Below are positions 11,701 to 23,900 of a stretch of DNA of 64,000 nucleotides, in pieces. The notes under the pieces were generated by a model. That model ran no database searches. It had not been told where the DNA came from and was given only the letters and a program-made list of their open reading frames with translations. Each line of letters opens with the position of its first letter. Positions within the stretch are counted from its first letter, which is position 1. The position numbers and the translations under genes are program-made. Source of the DNA: Corylus avellana (lineage: Eukaryota; Streptophyta; Magnoliopsida; Fagales; Betulaceae); the NCBI RefSeq assembly GCF_901000735.1, contig NC_081546.1, positions 8,582,254 to 8,646,253 on the forward strand, given 5' to 3'.

Positions 11701-13656
11701 AAATTTAATTAAATTAATCTCATAGCAACGAAGTCCAATTTTTTTTATTATTTTTTTGTATTTAGCTGTCTTAATTATTATTATTATCATCATTTTTAGT
11801 TTTTGAAAGAGTCCATAATAACCCAGTTTGGAAAAAAAGTAATTTTACCCGGAGAAAAAGTCGTAAGATGCTAAACGTAGAGCAAAAGGTGTAAGGTATC
11901 TTCGTTGCAAGCTTGGATTTTGAATAAGGGGACACTGTTTTTGAGGAAATAGTTAATGGTAGGGTTTTCAATTTTTTATTTTATTTATAAAAAAAAAAGA
12001 ATGTGTTATCGTCCCACGTGATGAAATGGTACGACGTCATTTTAAAACCAAATTTTGAAAAAAAAAAAATTGAAAAACCTAAGATGTTTTATTTGAAAGG
12101 ATAGTGCCAATTTTAGTAGAAGAAGAAAAGGTCCAAATTTTGCACAACTTACGGGAAAGAAGTGTTGGCGGAGCAGAAATTGGATGCCCGTGACAAGTTG
12201 TGAATTTTTGGTGGGTAGGGCTCTCTATAAAATAGAATTATTGCATTTGTTAGGCGTTATAAATTTTGGATCTGCTTTCGGTTTGGTTGGTGAAGGCTAG
12301 AAGGAAGCGTGTGAGATGACAAGATTATAGCAGGAAAAAGTGGGGACGTGAGTACGTGTCAGTTAAGGCGCGGATGTGTACCTAATTATGACACCTAAAG
12401 CTTTGTTATGGTTCGAGTGTGAAGGACTAGGTGGATTAGTCTAGTGGTAAAAGGCCAATTGCGTCATGGAAACGCTATTTTTAATTTTTTCACACTTATG
12501 CTGGATTTATTATTATTTGTCTCTTTAGGGTCATTTACCGTCTTAATAAAGATGACCATTAGAGAAATCGTGGCCGTTGATGTGAAATGGTAGGTCCCAT
12601 TTTTGTTTAATGGACCATTCGGATGGGACTCGTGGACCAAACAAAACTTAACAAAAGCATGTGTCGCGATGGTTCGAGACGAGCGACTTTTGGCAGGGGC
12701 AGCCGGTTTTTAATAAATAAAAAGTTATGGGGTCCCAGTGGCCAGTGCCAAACTTCTCTACGCCAAAGTTTATACTTGTGCCCCTAAAACATTTGATATA
12801 TTACGGTTTGCCCTATCCCATCACTTTGCATCGCCCAGATTCGTCCCATCCAGGCTGCCACTAGTTTTCTTGGCATGGCGGCTCTACATAAAATGGCTGA
12901 CATCATATACATGATATTATATTATTTAATTTAATTTTTTTTTTAAAAAAAAATGTATTAATATTAATTTTATTTACACAATTAGATATACTGAGTTTAA
13001 ATTTGGATTATAAAATGAATAATAACCATTTAATTTAAAAATGAAGAAGACTTTGTCCGCCATTTTGGTGCGGTTGTTGCTTGATGGGCACGTGTAAACA
13101 GTGTTCAACAGAAGTTATATGGTTTTGATTAGGGTTGGAGATGACAAAAATCGCATCATTGTTGTCCTTATTGTCATAAAATCCTTTGTGGTTGAAGTCG
13201 TATCCTTTTAATTATGGTGCGGTGGTTGCAGAATGGTTTTCCAGCGTGGACCAAGGACAAAAGGGACATGGTTGCCTCTGAATTTAATTTAGGAAAGCAA
13301 AACAGATATGAGCAAAAGAAATTTATAATAAAAAAAAATTATATATATATATAAAAAAATTAATTAATTAAATTGGGTGGTAAAAATATTTACTGTGTTC
13401 TCATTTGTTGTAACTGGTTTCACAGCTAGTCAGCCCAGGAGCATGGTTGTGTGATCTGACCCTGGAAAGATACGAGGTCAGGGAGAAGAAGATATCCAAG
13501 AAGGTACTGTTTATTTATTAACCCTTATTTTGGGTAAATAAAATCCATTGAATTAGTTTCATTATAATAAATTGCGACTCCTGAAGCGATTTGTAATTGA
13601 CGCAGAGACCTAGAGGATTAAAAGCTATGGGCAACATGGACTCTGACTCTGAGTAG
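8749..13656 (+). CDS. DUF1639 family protein, four coding exons
   Basis: Exons 8749-9143, 11300-11654, 13426-13503 and 13606-13656 join in frame to 292 codons plus stop; every junction is GT-AG. The start is the first ATG in the frame that carries the family motifs. Residues 53-67 (VLQWGNRKRLRCMKV) match the KWG-x-LRC-K motif near the N-terminus of DUF1639 proteins. Residues about 206-250 (LPVWPPKFVIALTNKEKEEDF, then SKLPQRPKKRAKFIQRTLN) continuing into SPGAWLCDLTLERYEV across exon 3 form the DUF1639 core. Between them are Asn-, Gly- and His-rich low-complexity stretches, including a short NNHHHH run. There is no signal peptide or membrane segment; the basic RPKKRAK patch could be a nuclear signal. 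The biochemical role of the family is unknown. Introns 1 and 2 are long (2156 and 1771 bp). Confidence 0.9.
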
Positions 13657-14876
13657 AAGAAGATTCCGCTTTGGAAAATGAGGGATTGTAGGAATGTGAG
13701 AGGAAAGATAATGTTTATGATGAGGAAGATGTGAGATATGTAAGAATCGTGTGAAATATATCGACACTTCTCACTTGTTGAAAGCAATGAAAAGAAAGAA
13801 AGGAAAAAAAAACGTTGAGTTATTTGTTTCTCCCGAGTAAATATAAAAACTCGACTCTAGTATAACTGGACTGACGTGAATTTATTCATAAACCATGGAA
13901 TTTATGTGTCTTTTTTAATAAAGGTTCATCTAATAGTTTATGAGTACTCTACACCTCTCTAGTAGTTGTATAAGAGTTGACGTGTAACATTTTGCTTCTG
14001 TTAGTTTACGAAGATAATGGTGGGCTTTAGCTACTAGCCTAGATCTCGAATGCGACGGAAGCACTGTGATTCTGCCCAATTGGCTATTTTCCTCCACCTC
14101 ACCTAGTTCATCCTTAGAGGAAACTTAGTCATTGTAACCCTAGCTTTCATTCGGATTGGACTATTTCTCTAATCATTTTATCAGTCTCCCATGTCTCTTG
14201 AGAGGCTCAAAAAGTTAACACAAGTATTAACTTCTACGCTCATCATATAAAACAATGAATAGCCTCCGTCCTTGGCTTTCCTTCTTGTTAAACAATAGAA
14301 AAGACTCCCTTAACTCTGTTTGGTTTTGTTTTATTGTTTTCCGTGTTATCGTCTTTCTCACACATTAAAAAAAAGGAAAAAAAAATAGCAAAAATATGTT
14401 ACATTCTCAAAAGTCATAGTCAAACAGACCGTAAAGAAAGGGTCCAAAGTCTAGCACCATATTTTGGGTCAAATTTTAACTCGTCAAACGGGAAGTTTCC
14501 GAGCCTTGAGAGGTTCCTTTTACCCGAATAAATTTTGAATCTTCCAAACTACCTATTCAAGCAGGTAGGTAGGTAAATCTCTTACTAAGTTTCTCATTAG
14601 ACAAACAAATTCCTAGCAATTTAAAAAACAAATTGACGGAGATTCCAACGAATTGATTCCAGAGTCCCATCACTTGCCAAAGTGAATCTTTAATAGAAGA
14701 AGACCAAGTTGTAGTGGGTGGAAAGACGCGCACTAAAATAAAAAAAAAAATGAAAAAAAGGTAAATTATTGAGCATAAAAAAATCAATTCTATACTTAAT
14801 GATCCCACGCCCTTTAAGAATCACACTCCAACAGTATGAAAGTGCGCACCAACACATTATTCTCCTGTATCCACCC
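13657..14876. other. Downstream flank and intergenic DNA
   Basis: This holds the presumed 3' UTR of the DUF1639 gene (to roughly 13830) and then AT-rich sequence. I see no further gene, RNA or transposon end here. Confidence 0.5.
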
Positions 14877-15002
14877 ACCAACCTTATGTATGTTTCTTTC
14901 CTACTTTTACTTCTATATATATATATATATACATACCAATCTTATGTATGCTTCTTTCCTACTTTTACTTCTATATATATACATACCAACCTTATGTATG
15001 CT

Positions 15003-15052
<50 letters not shown>
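14877..15052 (+). repeat. Tandem 50-58 bp repeat merging into CT and TA microsatellites
   Basis: Units begin ACCAACCTTATGTATG at 14877, 14935 and 14985 and contain TTCTTTCCTACTTTTACTTC followed by a TA run. The third unit breaks into (CT)13 at 15004-15029 and (TA)12 to 15052. The TA run differs in length between units, consistent with slippage. Confidence 0.85.
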
Positions 15053-15053
<1 letters not shown>

Positions 15054-15055
15054 TT

Positions 15056-15420
15056 TAAAGTCCATTTAATTTTCTCAAATTATCATCCCAATAACAATTT
15101 ACCTTCCAAATTATCAATTGCGACAGTTTACCCTTCAAACTACCAAAACAATAACAATGTTTATCCTAATGCTTGCAAAATTACGAAATTATCCTTATAA
15201 AATTTTTAATAAGACAAAAATACCCTAAAAATTTTGAAAAAAATTAAATTAAATTTTCGCATTTTTGTTTTTATTTTAGTACGGGTAATTTCGTTATTTT
15301 GTTAAAATTGAGGGTACAATATCATTGTTTTGGTAGTTTAGAGAGTACATTGTCGCAATTGATGGTTTGGGGGGTAGATTGTCATTGGAGTGGTTATTTG
15401 AGGGGGTTAAGTGGACTTTA
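15056..15420. mobile_element. 365-bp MITE
   Basis: The ends TAAAGTCCA and TGGACTTTA are inverted, and the match continues inward with gaps (CCAATAACAATTTACC against GGTAGATTGTCATTGG; CAATTGCGACA against TGTCGCAATTG). The interior is AT-rich and noncoding. Its right part reappears at 47747-47951 as part of the large duplicated copy, not as an independent insertion. Confidence 0.75.
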
Positions 15421-17160
15421 CCCTATTTCTTTTTTAGTAATTTTAGAATTTATTTTATTTTTCCCTCAATTCATATAGTATTTAAATATTTTTGTTATAT
15501 TCATTCATATATATTTAATTCAGCCCACAGTTTAGAATTCCGAACAAACTTTTCCAATCTAAAAATAACCCACCATTGGCGTAAAATAGTTTATTTCTTA
15601 CATTAGCTTTTTGAAGGTTCAAAAAGCTTGAGATCCGGTGCTAGTTATAGCTTTTATTCAGAAAGTTCATTTCAAATGAATAACCTGCTAAATAGTTATA
15701 GCAATTATTATTATTTAATTTCTTTTAAGAAAGGGGTAATTGATGTGGCCCCTAAATACTTGTAGCAATTATTATTATTATTATTATTATTTTTGAAGAA
15801 AGGAGTAATTCAAGTGCTTGATGTGGTGGCCGAGCAGAAGGTTGGAAGGCCCACTTGCCTAACCCCTACACCAAGCACTGCCAAAGACTTAGAAAAAAAT
15901 AATAATAATAAAATGCTAATTTTTATTACTCTATAATCTTAATTATATGGCAATCAGCTGATTTGAAGGTAGCTTAAACACTAAGCCTAACCCTAACATC
16001 CACCAAAACCATTTTTTTTTTTAAATTAATAATAATAATAATAATAATCTATAATTTAAAACGTTTAATTAACGTAACAACTTAAGGCCTGGTTGAAATT
16101 GTGTTTATGCACTTCAAAAGTACAATGTCAAAAAACTTAAAAATTGTCAAAACGTACTTTTAATAAAATTTTAGAGTGCGTTTGAAATTGCGATTTTATA
16201 AGAATAATTTGTATTTTTAAAATATATCGTAAAACACAAGGCATTTAGCATTACGATTTAAAAAACACTTAATTTAAAATAAGAAAAAAATCTACAATTT
16301 GAATAAGCAAGTAGTGCTTATTTGAAAAAAATGCGAATTTAAACTAAAATCATGAATTTGCATAAAAAATATTTTTTAACATATTTTACCAAACGTATTC
16401 AAAATTTAAAAAAATAACAATTTCAAAATACTATTTTTAAAATCTCACATCTTAAAACTGCAATTCTAAATATACCCTTAAAAATAAAACTTTTGTCCAA
16501 AAATAAATTTTTTTAAAAAAACTCTATTTCATCATAATCCAAGTCCCTTAAACCCGAATGAATTTTCAAGGCAGAACATGTGGGTTTTTTTTTATTATTT
16601 TTTTTCTTCTTCTTTTTAATCAACTGGGAAAGGAAAAGTGGCAAAAAGGCAAATCACGTGATTGGTTTATTTAACGCGGCAAGTTGGGTGCAACAGTTGG
16701 ACTATTGCTCTTCAAAGGACAACCACTTGGGGGTAAATTCGTAAAAAACAAAAAGGTTGGGTAAACTTAAGAATTAAGAAAGTTGGAAGTGTAGCTTTAA
16801 TTAAGATTTGAAACTGAAATTAGGAGGCCCTCACTCCAACGAATGCCGTACAAATTTCCAAATGCAAATTATTTCTTCATTATTTTAATATGCAGGAAAT
16901 CAGCTCAAGAGATAATGCGCCAGCGTTCTGTCACCCAGAGATAATAATTAAACTACAGCACACATTAAAATAATAGCATATATAAGCCGAATGCAGAATT
17001 GCATTCCCTCTTCGCCTCCGAAGAAAAAATATATATATATATATCAAACACATAAAGAAAACGCAGATCTGTGAAAGAAGAATCAATTATTTACTCGCAA
17101 TGATAATAATAGTAAGAGTAATAATCGTCAAACCACAATAAAAACCCATAATAATGCATT
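15421..17160. other. Intergenic region between MITE and arabinogalactan peptide gene
   Basis: AT-rich with many TAA/TTA microsatellite runs. A phrase GAGTGCGTTTGAAATTGCG (16174-16192) resembles ends of common plant MITEs, and similar text recurs near 27290, but I cannot define an element. The last 300 bp are probably 3' UTR of the downstream minus-strand gene. The whole stretch is repeated at 47952-49730. Confidence 0.5.
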
Positions 17161-17357
17161 TTAAATGTATCCTCTGTGCACCACCGCCAAACTCATCAAA
17201 ACCCTACCGCCATAATCCATCACTACTAAGAACCACTCAAAATCAGAGAAAAAAATAACCCTAAAAACAAACTAAACATAATAGCCAGACCACCCTATAC
17301 GATCCAAGCCGTGAGCAGCCGATCACCCAATGCCGAGCCATGAACGACACCAGAATC

Positions 17358-17561
17358 TCAGATCCTGCGCGCAGATCCGAACAGTAGAGCTACGCCGGCG
17401 GCGAGGAAAGCCGAAGCCATGCACGGAGAGACAGAAGCTGCCGGGGAGGTGGGGCTCGGTGCCGGGGCTTCGGTGGTTTGGGCATGAGCCATTCCAAGAA
17501 GAGAGACCACGGTGAAGAGGACGGTCATGAGAGCTACAACCGGAGCCTTGGAGAGAGCCAT
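17358..17561 (-). CDS. Short arabinogalactan peptide (AG-peptide), GPI-anchored
   Basis: A single exon encodes 67 residues, the usual size of plant AG-peptides. Residues 1-27 form a secretion signal ending AHA, giving a mature N-terminus QTTEAPAPSP. The short middle (about 16 residues) holds the Ala-Pro/Ser-Pro/Thr-Pro pairs whose prolines are hydroxylated and O-glycosylated in arabinogalactan proteins. The C-terminal stretch AFLAAGVALLFGS is a hydrophobic GPI-attachment signal. The product would sit on the outer face of the plasma membrane and in the wall; AG-peptides are linked to cell expansion and reproductive tissue, but no specific role can be assigned here. A TATA box lies about 105 bp upstream. 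A second, truncated copy lies at 49922-50004 next to an assembly gap. Confidence 0.9.
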   Translation of the reverse strand: MALSKAPVVALMTVLFTVVSLLGMAHAQTTEAPAPSPTSPAASVSPCMASAFLAAGVALLFGSARRI

Positions 17562-17664
17562 TGGTGTCAGATTGTTTTCTTTTTCTTTTTTTTCCGGCCT
17601 TTGAAAAACAAGCGTCTGCAGAGAGGGTTTTGCGTAGATGGGAGAGACGTAGTCGTAGCGAGTG

Positions 17665-17673
17665 CTTATAAAG
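17665..17673 (-). promoter_or_regulatory. TATA box of the AG-peptide gene
   Basis: Read on the minus strand, CTTTATAAG follows a pyrimidine-rich stretch and lies about 105 bp before the start codon. That places transcription start near 17640 with a leader of about 80 bases. Confidence 0.6.
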
Positions 17674-17732
17674 GGAGGGAAAAGGAGGGGTTAGGGCAAC
17701 AGCGAATTACAGGCTGGCGATTGCAGATGTGA

Positions 17733-19806
17733 TAGCTGGTTCCTTGTGGGTCCTCCCTCTCTCTGTTCGTGCCACGCGTGTGCAAGCATAATGCCAAGCT
17801 ACATTAATTAGTTAGTAACGGTGCCGTTTTAAAAGCCCAAGCGCTATCTGCCTTGAGCAATATAGCACGTATTTTTGACTCGCGCATCGAGTGGTGTCCA
17901 GTCGTTAGATTCGTTTTGGAATCAACGTCAGGAGTTGGAGCGTGAACTAACGCGAAGGAATATAGCGTGGTACTTTCAGAGACCGGGTGAAGCTGTTAGA
18001 AGAGAGAGGAAAGGAAAAGGAAAACGGGAATACTACGCCATCACGGCGAATCCGCGGAGGAATAATCGTTGAGAGGGAGGGCCCCGCGGGCATGGAGACC
18101 AAGCTGTAATGCGCGGTTAAGGCGAACCAGAAAGGGACACGTTGATTGTGGAAAAGACAGGTTGTTCAGATTGACGGAAAAAGATATGACAGGTGTAAGG
18201 TGGGATTTGCATCTGGCTTTGTTAATTGATTTTTATATGTTTCGAGAACCTTCTCTTGGTATCTGGTTTCTGTTAAGAGCGACGATTGAATAGGGCACAG
18301 CCGCACACGACACGACAACGGTCCACGCCAGTCTATAAAGAAGGAAATTTTAAATTAGCATTATACATGTGTGAGAAGGATTTCGCCAGCTATTAAATTG
18401 AAAGAAATGTTATTTAGAATATTGTTATATGATTTTTATATAATTGAGATTACTTGAAAGTGAAAAATCAGTTTTTGAATTAATTTCAGTGTGACATTAA
18501 TCAAGTTGTATGAGAACATTCTGCTAAATAATATTATTCTTTAAAATTAAAATTTTTTTGTTATTAAAATAATAAAAGCCAAGATTCACCTTGCAATTTT
18601 GATCGTTTATTTGATAAATAAAGATTTTCGAGCAGAAATGATATATATTATATTTTTATTATACTATTAATTTATTTTGTTAGGGTTGAGGGTGGCTCGT
18701 GCGGTCACCTCCGTCCATGGGGTGGCTCGCCGGCCACTCTAGATGAGTTGCAGCCACCCTCCCCCATATCCTTAAAAATAAATAAATAAATAAATCTATA
18801 TAATATAGTGTTTTTGTTTTTATTTGGGTTTGTACAATAATTCTAGGTGGTCAAGTCCTTAAATTAACCATTAATTTTTTTAAAAAAATAAAAATAAAAA
18901 ATTGATTAACAATAGCACATCAATAAAATAGATTAAAAATAAAATAAAAGCACGCTGTACAGGATTGTTCTTTTTCGAGGACTTGTTTTTGGGCTAATAA
19001 AAGTCCTCTCCAATTCATTTGAACCGAAAAATATCAAGTTATATTGGAAGAGTATTTTTGTTTCATCAAAAAGTGAAAAGACAATACTACCCCTCAAATA
19101 TAACTAATGAGCCATCTTAGCCTGGTAGAGCAAAGAAAAATCTGACGTGTCATCAACATTCGGAAAAGCTTTTATTAAAAAATAAAAATTCAAAGCTTAA
19201 TATGACCTCCTCCTATTTGCTTTTCCAAGCCAGATCCTTGATTTTGGAGTAAAATGGGGAGTGGTGGGTGTATGTATGATTGAGAAAGCAGCTGGATAGG
19301 ACCATCCAGAAGGCGGTTGAATTGGGGTTTTGAATTTGAAAACTTTGTGCCCCACATTTATTGGTAAATGTAAATGTTGAGGATAACTTTAATCTTCACC
19401 ACCTTCACACATTTTTCTCTACTGAAATTTCGGTCACCAATCATATCTGCCTTTCCTTTTGGGAGAGGCTTGCTGCTTCATTAATGCCCTCTCCCAATCA
19501 ATGTGTTGGTGAGTCATTGCATCACAAAGACTGCAATAATGATGTGGTGGAACAATTATTCATCCCCCAAAAAAAGAGAAGAAAAAAAATGTGGTGGAAT
19601 AATTGATTCTTACCCACAAAGTATGTCATAAATAAAAAATGTGGTGCAAATGTTTTTGAGAATGAGTGTTTTTAAGCTTTTCTAAGCATTCATGTCCTGA
19701 CAACTTTGAGCTGTGTCCAACACATGTCCTATGAGGCAGAACCTGATTGGCTAACTGTTTTCGGACACGCACTAACATGTCCAAGCATGGCTTCAGAAAA
19801 TTGGTA
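17733..19806. other. Intergenic DNA with a GC-rich GGTGGCTCG block
   Basis: No gene seen. At 18685-18765 a GC-rich patch (GGGTGGCTCG, GGCCACTC, GCAGCCACCCTCC) stands out from AT-rich surroundings and resembles the palindromic core at 26191-26443. It probably marks a decayed relative of that MITE. The rest is AT-rich. Confidence 0.5.
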
Positions 19807-19809
19807 TTA

Positions 19810-20272
19810 GAGCATCCATATTGAGCTCTTCAAATAAAAGTTAAATTTGAACAGAAAAACTCACTTTTTTAAATTCGAAGAGTCACTTTTAAAATTAACC
19901 AAATATCAAATTCTCTATATCCTCCTTTACTTTAGTTAAATATTATTATTTTATTATTTTTTAATTCTTTTTTTTGTTCTTGGTAGATGAGAGAGAGAAG
20001 GAAAATGGATATATACGATTAAAAAATAAATAACTTTCACTTTTTGGCCCTTGGTATTTGTTTTTTTTTTTTTTTTGACATGTTCGCATAGGAGGGGAAG
20101 AGAGATTCGAACTAGTGACCTCCGCTTTATTAAACATGGTCCTAACCGATTGAACTACCTCTTAATCAAAGTTAAATTTGAAATAGTAAAGAGATTGTTA
20201 AATGACTCTTTTTGTGAGTTTTTTCAAATTTTTAAAGAAAAGCCAAATTTAAAGAGCTCAATGGTGATGCTC
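19810..20272. mobile_element. Tourist-like (PIF/Harbinger) MITE
   Basis: The ends GAGCATCCATATTGAGCTC and its near inverse (GAGCTCAATGGTGATGCTC) are flanked on both sides by TTA (19807-19809 and 20273-20275), the 3-bp target duplication typical of Tourist elements. The inverted match continues into AAATTTGAA-type sequence. A SINE (20061-20162) is inserted inside. Confidence 0.8.
20061..20162 (-). mobile_element. tRNA-derived SINE nested in the MITE
   Basis: On the minus strand there is an A-box-like TAGTTCAATCGGTTAGG (complement of 20141-20157), a B box AGTTCGAATCT (20103-20113), then GCGAACATGTC and an A16 tail. This is the layout of a tRNA-derived SINE. A related copy lies at 46718-46836. 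Confidence 0.75.
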
Positions 20273-20916
20273 TTACTATTTAATTATTGGATTTTTTTTT
20301 TGATTTTTTTATACATAAACCGTATAGATTGCAAGAAAATTGACTAAATATAATAAAAGCTATGATTCATCTTGCAAATTCATGTGATTATATTTTTCGA
20401 GCAAAAATGTTATATATCACATTTTTATATATTCGCGATATCTTTATTTTTAAGAAAATTATTGTACTGTCAGGGTAAGCATATTAATATGTAGACATTG
20501 AATGAGAAGCAGAACGAAAGGGGCCTCTCAATCCCACCTGGGACAGATGATATAATTAGACCTCAGCACATTTATGTATGCATTCTGCAGAAAGAACTTG
20601 CAATTCCTGAGCACCAATTTAATACAGCGTGTAAAGTAGAGAGACACTAGAAGCAAAAGCTGGGTTCATCAAAACTCACAAAATAAAAAATATTACAATT
20701 CAAAAATGTGGATATGATGCTAAATGCTACTCTCTGTACATGTAAAATTGTTATAGATTTGTGGCATTGCCAAAAACAACTCAACGTATACAAGAGAAAA
20801 CACATATAATGTCACAAATAATGATACCATTTCGACATGTATGACACAAAGAGCTAGTCTTGGCGCACTTTTCTCCCTTCCAACTTGTTGCTGCTGTCCC
20901 TTTTTTCTTTTTATTG

Positions 20917-23900
20917 TCAGAAGCCCAAAACTGTTGGTGCTAATTGTAATAGGGGTTCCAAGGAACTTGGAGCAAATTTTCTTGCAAATAGGAAACAAAT
21001 TGAAGAGGACCTATCATTGTAACTGCAGTTTTGACCTTTAAGAATTCGTTTGAAAAACTCATCAGTGATGTCTGATCTTCCAAAACTAGCTGGGTGTGCT
21101 CCACCCCTCGACCAATCCACCCAAGTGATGCTTCTATTTGCCAACACATTCCCTGCTTGGATGGTTAACATGGTGGGGAAATAATGCTCATCCACGTAAC
21201 ATGCAGGTCGACAGAATTGTTCGAATTTTGTGTAAAACACGGTATCTTCCACAATATTCATGGCAAGGTTCCGGTTAACTTCAAACCATTGAGACCCTTT
21301 ACGCCACTGGGTAATAACTACCTCGGGTGCCATGTTCTCGTTATAGCGGCCTCTCCCATATGGTCCCGGATCATCAAACACGCCCATGAAGCCATGTCTA
21401 GATTTCATCAAATAGTGGTAGATGACACTGAAATTATAGACAGGAATGCATGATTCAGAAAGGAGAATGAACCGTTCGTTGGAGATATCGAGCAACGCAT
21501 TAGCAAGGAGTCTTCTCTCAGCATCACACATACTCATCCTTCCCCACTCAGAGACCTGCAGAGAAAAAGTAACGAAATCATCAACTCCCAAGACTAAATG
21601 ATGCATTAAACAAGTCCATACTTGAGCTGGAAAAAATGTTGTATAATCAGCCAAAACCAAGATAGGGATACGAGTTCGGGCGGAAAACTGAGTGGTAGCA
21701 TCAATTATATCTGGCAGGTAAAAATGGGGTAAAGAACATTGGAGGTGTGTGTTTGGAATTCTTAATCACCTTTGAGCTCTCCTCCAAATCAACTGTATGA
21801 ATAGGAAGGATTTCTTTACTGTTAAGACTAGATTTTTTTAAAGAACAAAAAAAATCAAGCCTACAACTCTACTGCTGCTGCTGCTATCTCTGTGTTGACG
21901 TATCAGCTCAAATAATCATCAAAGTAAGATTAGCATTCACTTGCTGCACTGCCCTTGCAACCAGTTGCCTCTAACTAAGCAGTATGTAACTGCTGCTTTA
22001 TTAAGGGAACAGTGTCAAGTGTTAAAGTGCTTTGCATAGCAGCTTACAAGTATAAAAGAAGAATCAATCCTATTGACTTAAAGCTCAGCTCAGGTCTACA
22101 GCTCAATTTGACCATTCAACTACAACTCCTCCCACAACCTATTGGTCCTGAACTCCACCAGCCCCAGTATTGGCACAACAGAGAATTTATTCATATTTAA
22201 TGCTCATCAAGATTAGCTTTGGCCAGACACAGGCATGCTGCTGGGTCAAGAGAATCTGTTTTTCTGTAAAACAGAAAATATTGACCATATTTAAACAATT
22301 TTGTTTTATGATAAGTAGCCATTTCTTAGCATGATATTATGCCCATCTCAAAGTATGCAAAGATATGACTTCCTATAAAACCCTAAAAGAGGCGTGCTCC
22401 TGTTTTGCACTTGGGAAGCAAATATGACTCATGATGCAAGTATCATTGTTTACAGAAAAGCTTTGACCCCTTCCTGCATCTACATACGTCATACTTCCTC
22501 AAAGCAAGAAAGCCATATATCTTAATAAAACAAACCAGGAAACATCATGCCAGCTAAAAATCGGAATCATAATGATTTCTGAACAGGATTGGTAGATACA
22601 TCAAGCCCTCCCATTTCAAATTGCAAAAGAGACACTCATATGGTGACTTGGAAAAGCCTCAATTCAGTACTCCTTTCCATCAAAAATAATTGAGGGGAAT
22701 TCTAACAATGAGCTAAGTGAGGAACTCCACCCATCCAACATCTACACTCCAGTACCCTCAAGGTAAAATCACCACCCTCAATGGTATTTAATCAGCCTAT
22801 TGGAGCTTGAAGAAACTCTACATGACAATGAGATCTTACAGAAAATCTTTTTTAACACAATTTTAAGACCAAAGGAGGCACCAGAAATTTTTTTAACAAT
22901 CATTTCTATGGAATGTTTTAAATGAAGGGATCCACTTGGGGGACCATCATGATCAAGTCTAGTTGAACTTAAATATGATCTTATCTTTTCTGTTGGTCTA
23001 AATGCAATTGGTTAGTATTACATTATTTACATCCATCTATTAAAACTGACTGAGACAAGGGCTAGGAGCCTAGGACATGTGGACTTGAACTGCAATGGCC
23101 ATCTTCTGCTAGTGATCAGGCAGAATTACTTCAAATGAGCTTTTATGTGTAGCCGGAATAGCATGTCTGATTTACTTGAAGCATTTAAAAAAGGAACTAT
23201 TTTTTGAATCCTAATAAAATTAGAATGGGCACAACCTGAAGCTCATCAGAAACATTGTAATTGGTCAACTCAAGGAAGAATATTGGCAAAAGACAAGAAA
23301 AAAAAGCATAGACACAGTTTTCAGGTGGCATTGTAGCTCTTCATGCTAATCTGATGCAAAACTAACACTAGGAGTTAGTACCAACATTCTCTCTAATTCT
23401 CACAATTACCTGTATTCAATGTCTCAGTTCTGTACGGAGCAACCATCTCCTCAATCTTTAATAAAATGCCTAACCCATCCTAATCCAAGTCTCCAGTAAC
23501 AATATATTTCTCCAGATTTTGAATTTACCCCTCCTTGAGACCTGATTTTGAACAACAATAGAGAAACACTAGCCAATTGGTTTGCATAAATTTGCAAAGT
23601 TAAAGTGGTTCCCGTGGGCCCCATCTTTGATTTTTCATAGTAGAGCAACATGGTCCCAGCCTCCTGAAAATATCATATTAGGTAATCCTTATTTTAACTT
23701 AGTTGAATCCCGTTTAGTAACAAGGAAATTGTTGTTGTTGTTCTCTTTTCTTTCCCCCCCAATTAGGAGTGTTGAATGTAGAGACTTGCTATTGTTAGTT
23801 TTGCATCTATACAAGCAAGTTTTATACAGAGAAATAAAAAAAACGTTTCTGAAACTCTCTAAACAAGAATCCTATATTCAACCAGCAAATGTTAGTGAAG

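Noticed and set aside
12430..12480. tRNA-like TAGTCTAGTGGTAAAAGG
   Set aside because: An A-box-like phrase only; no B box or cloverleaf follows.
14769..15200. Plus-strand 143-codon frame
   Set aside because: It is made of translated TA and CT microsatellites and tandem repeats (Tyr-Ile and Leu-Ser runs).
17478..17732. Plus-strand open frame over the AG-peptide start
   Set aside because: It is the reverse complement of the AG-peptide exon and leader; the minus strand has signal peptide, Pro-rich core and GPI signal.
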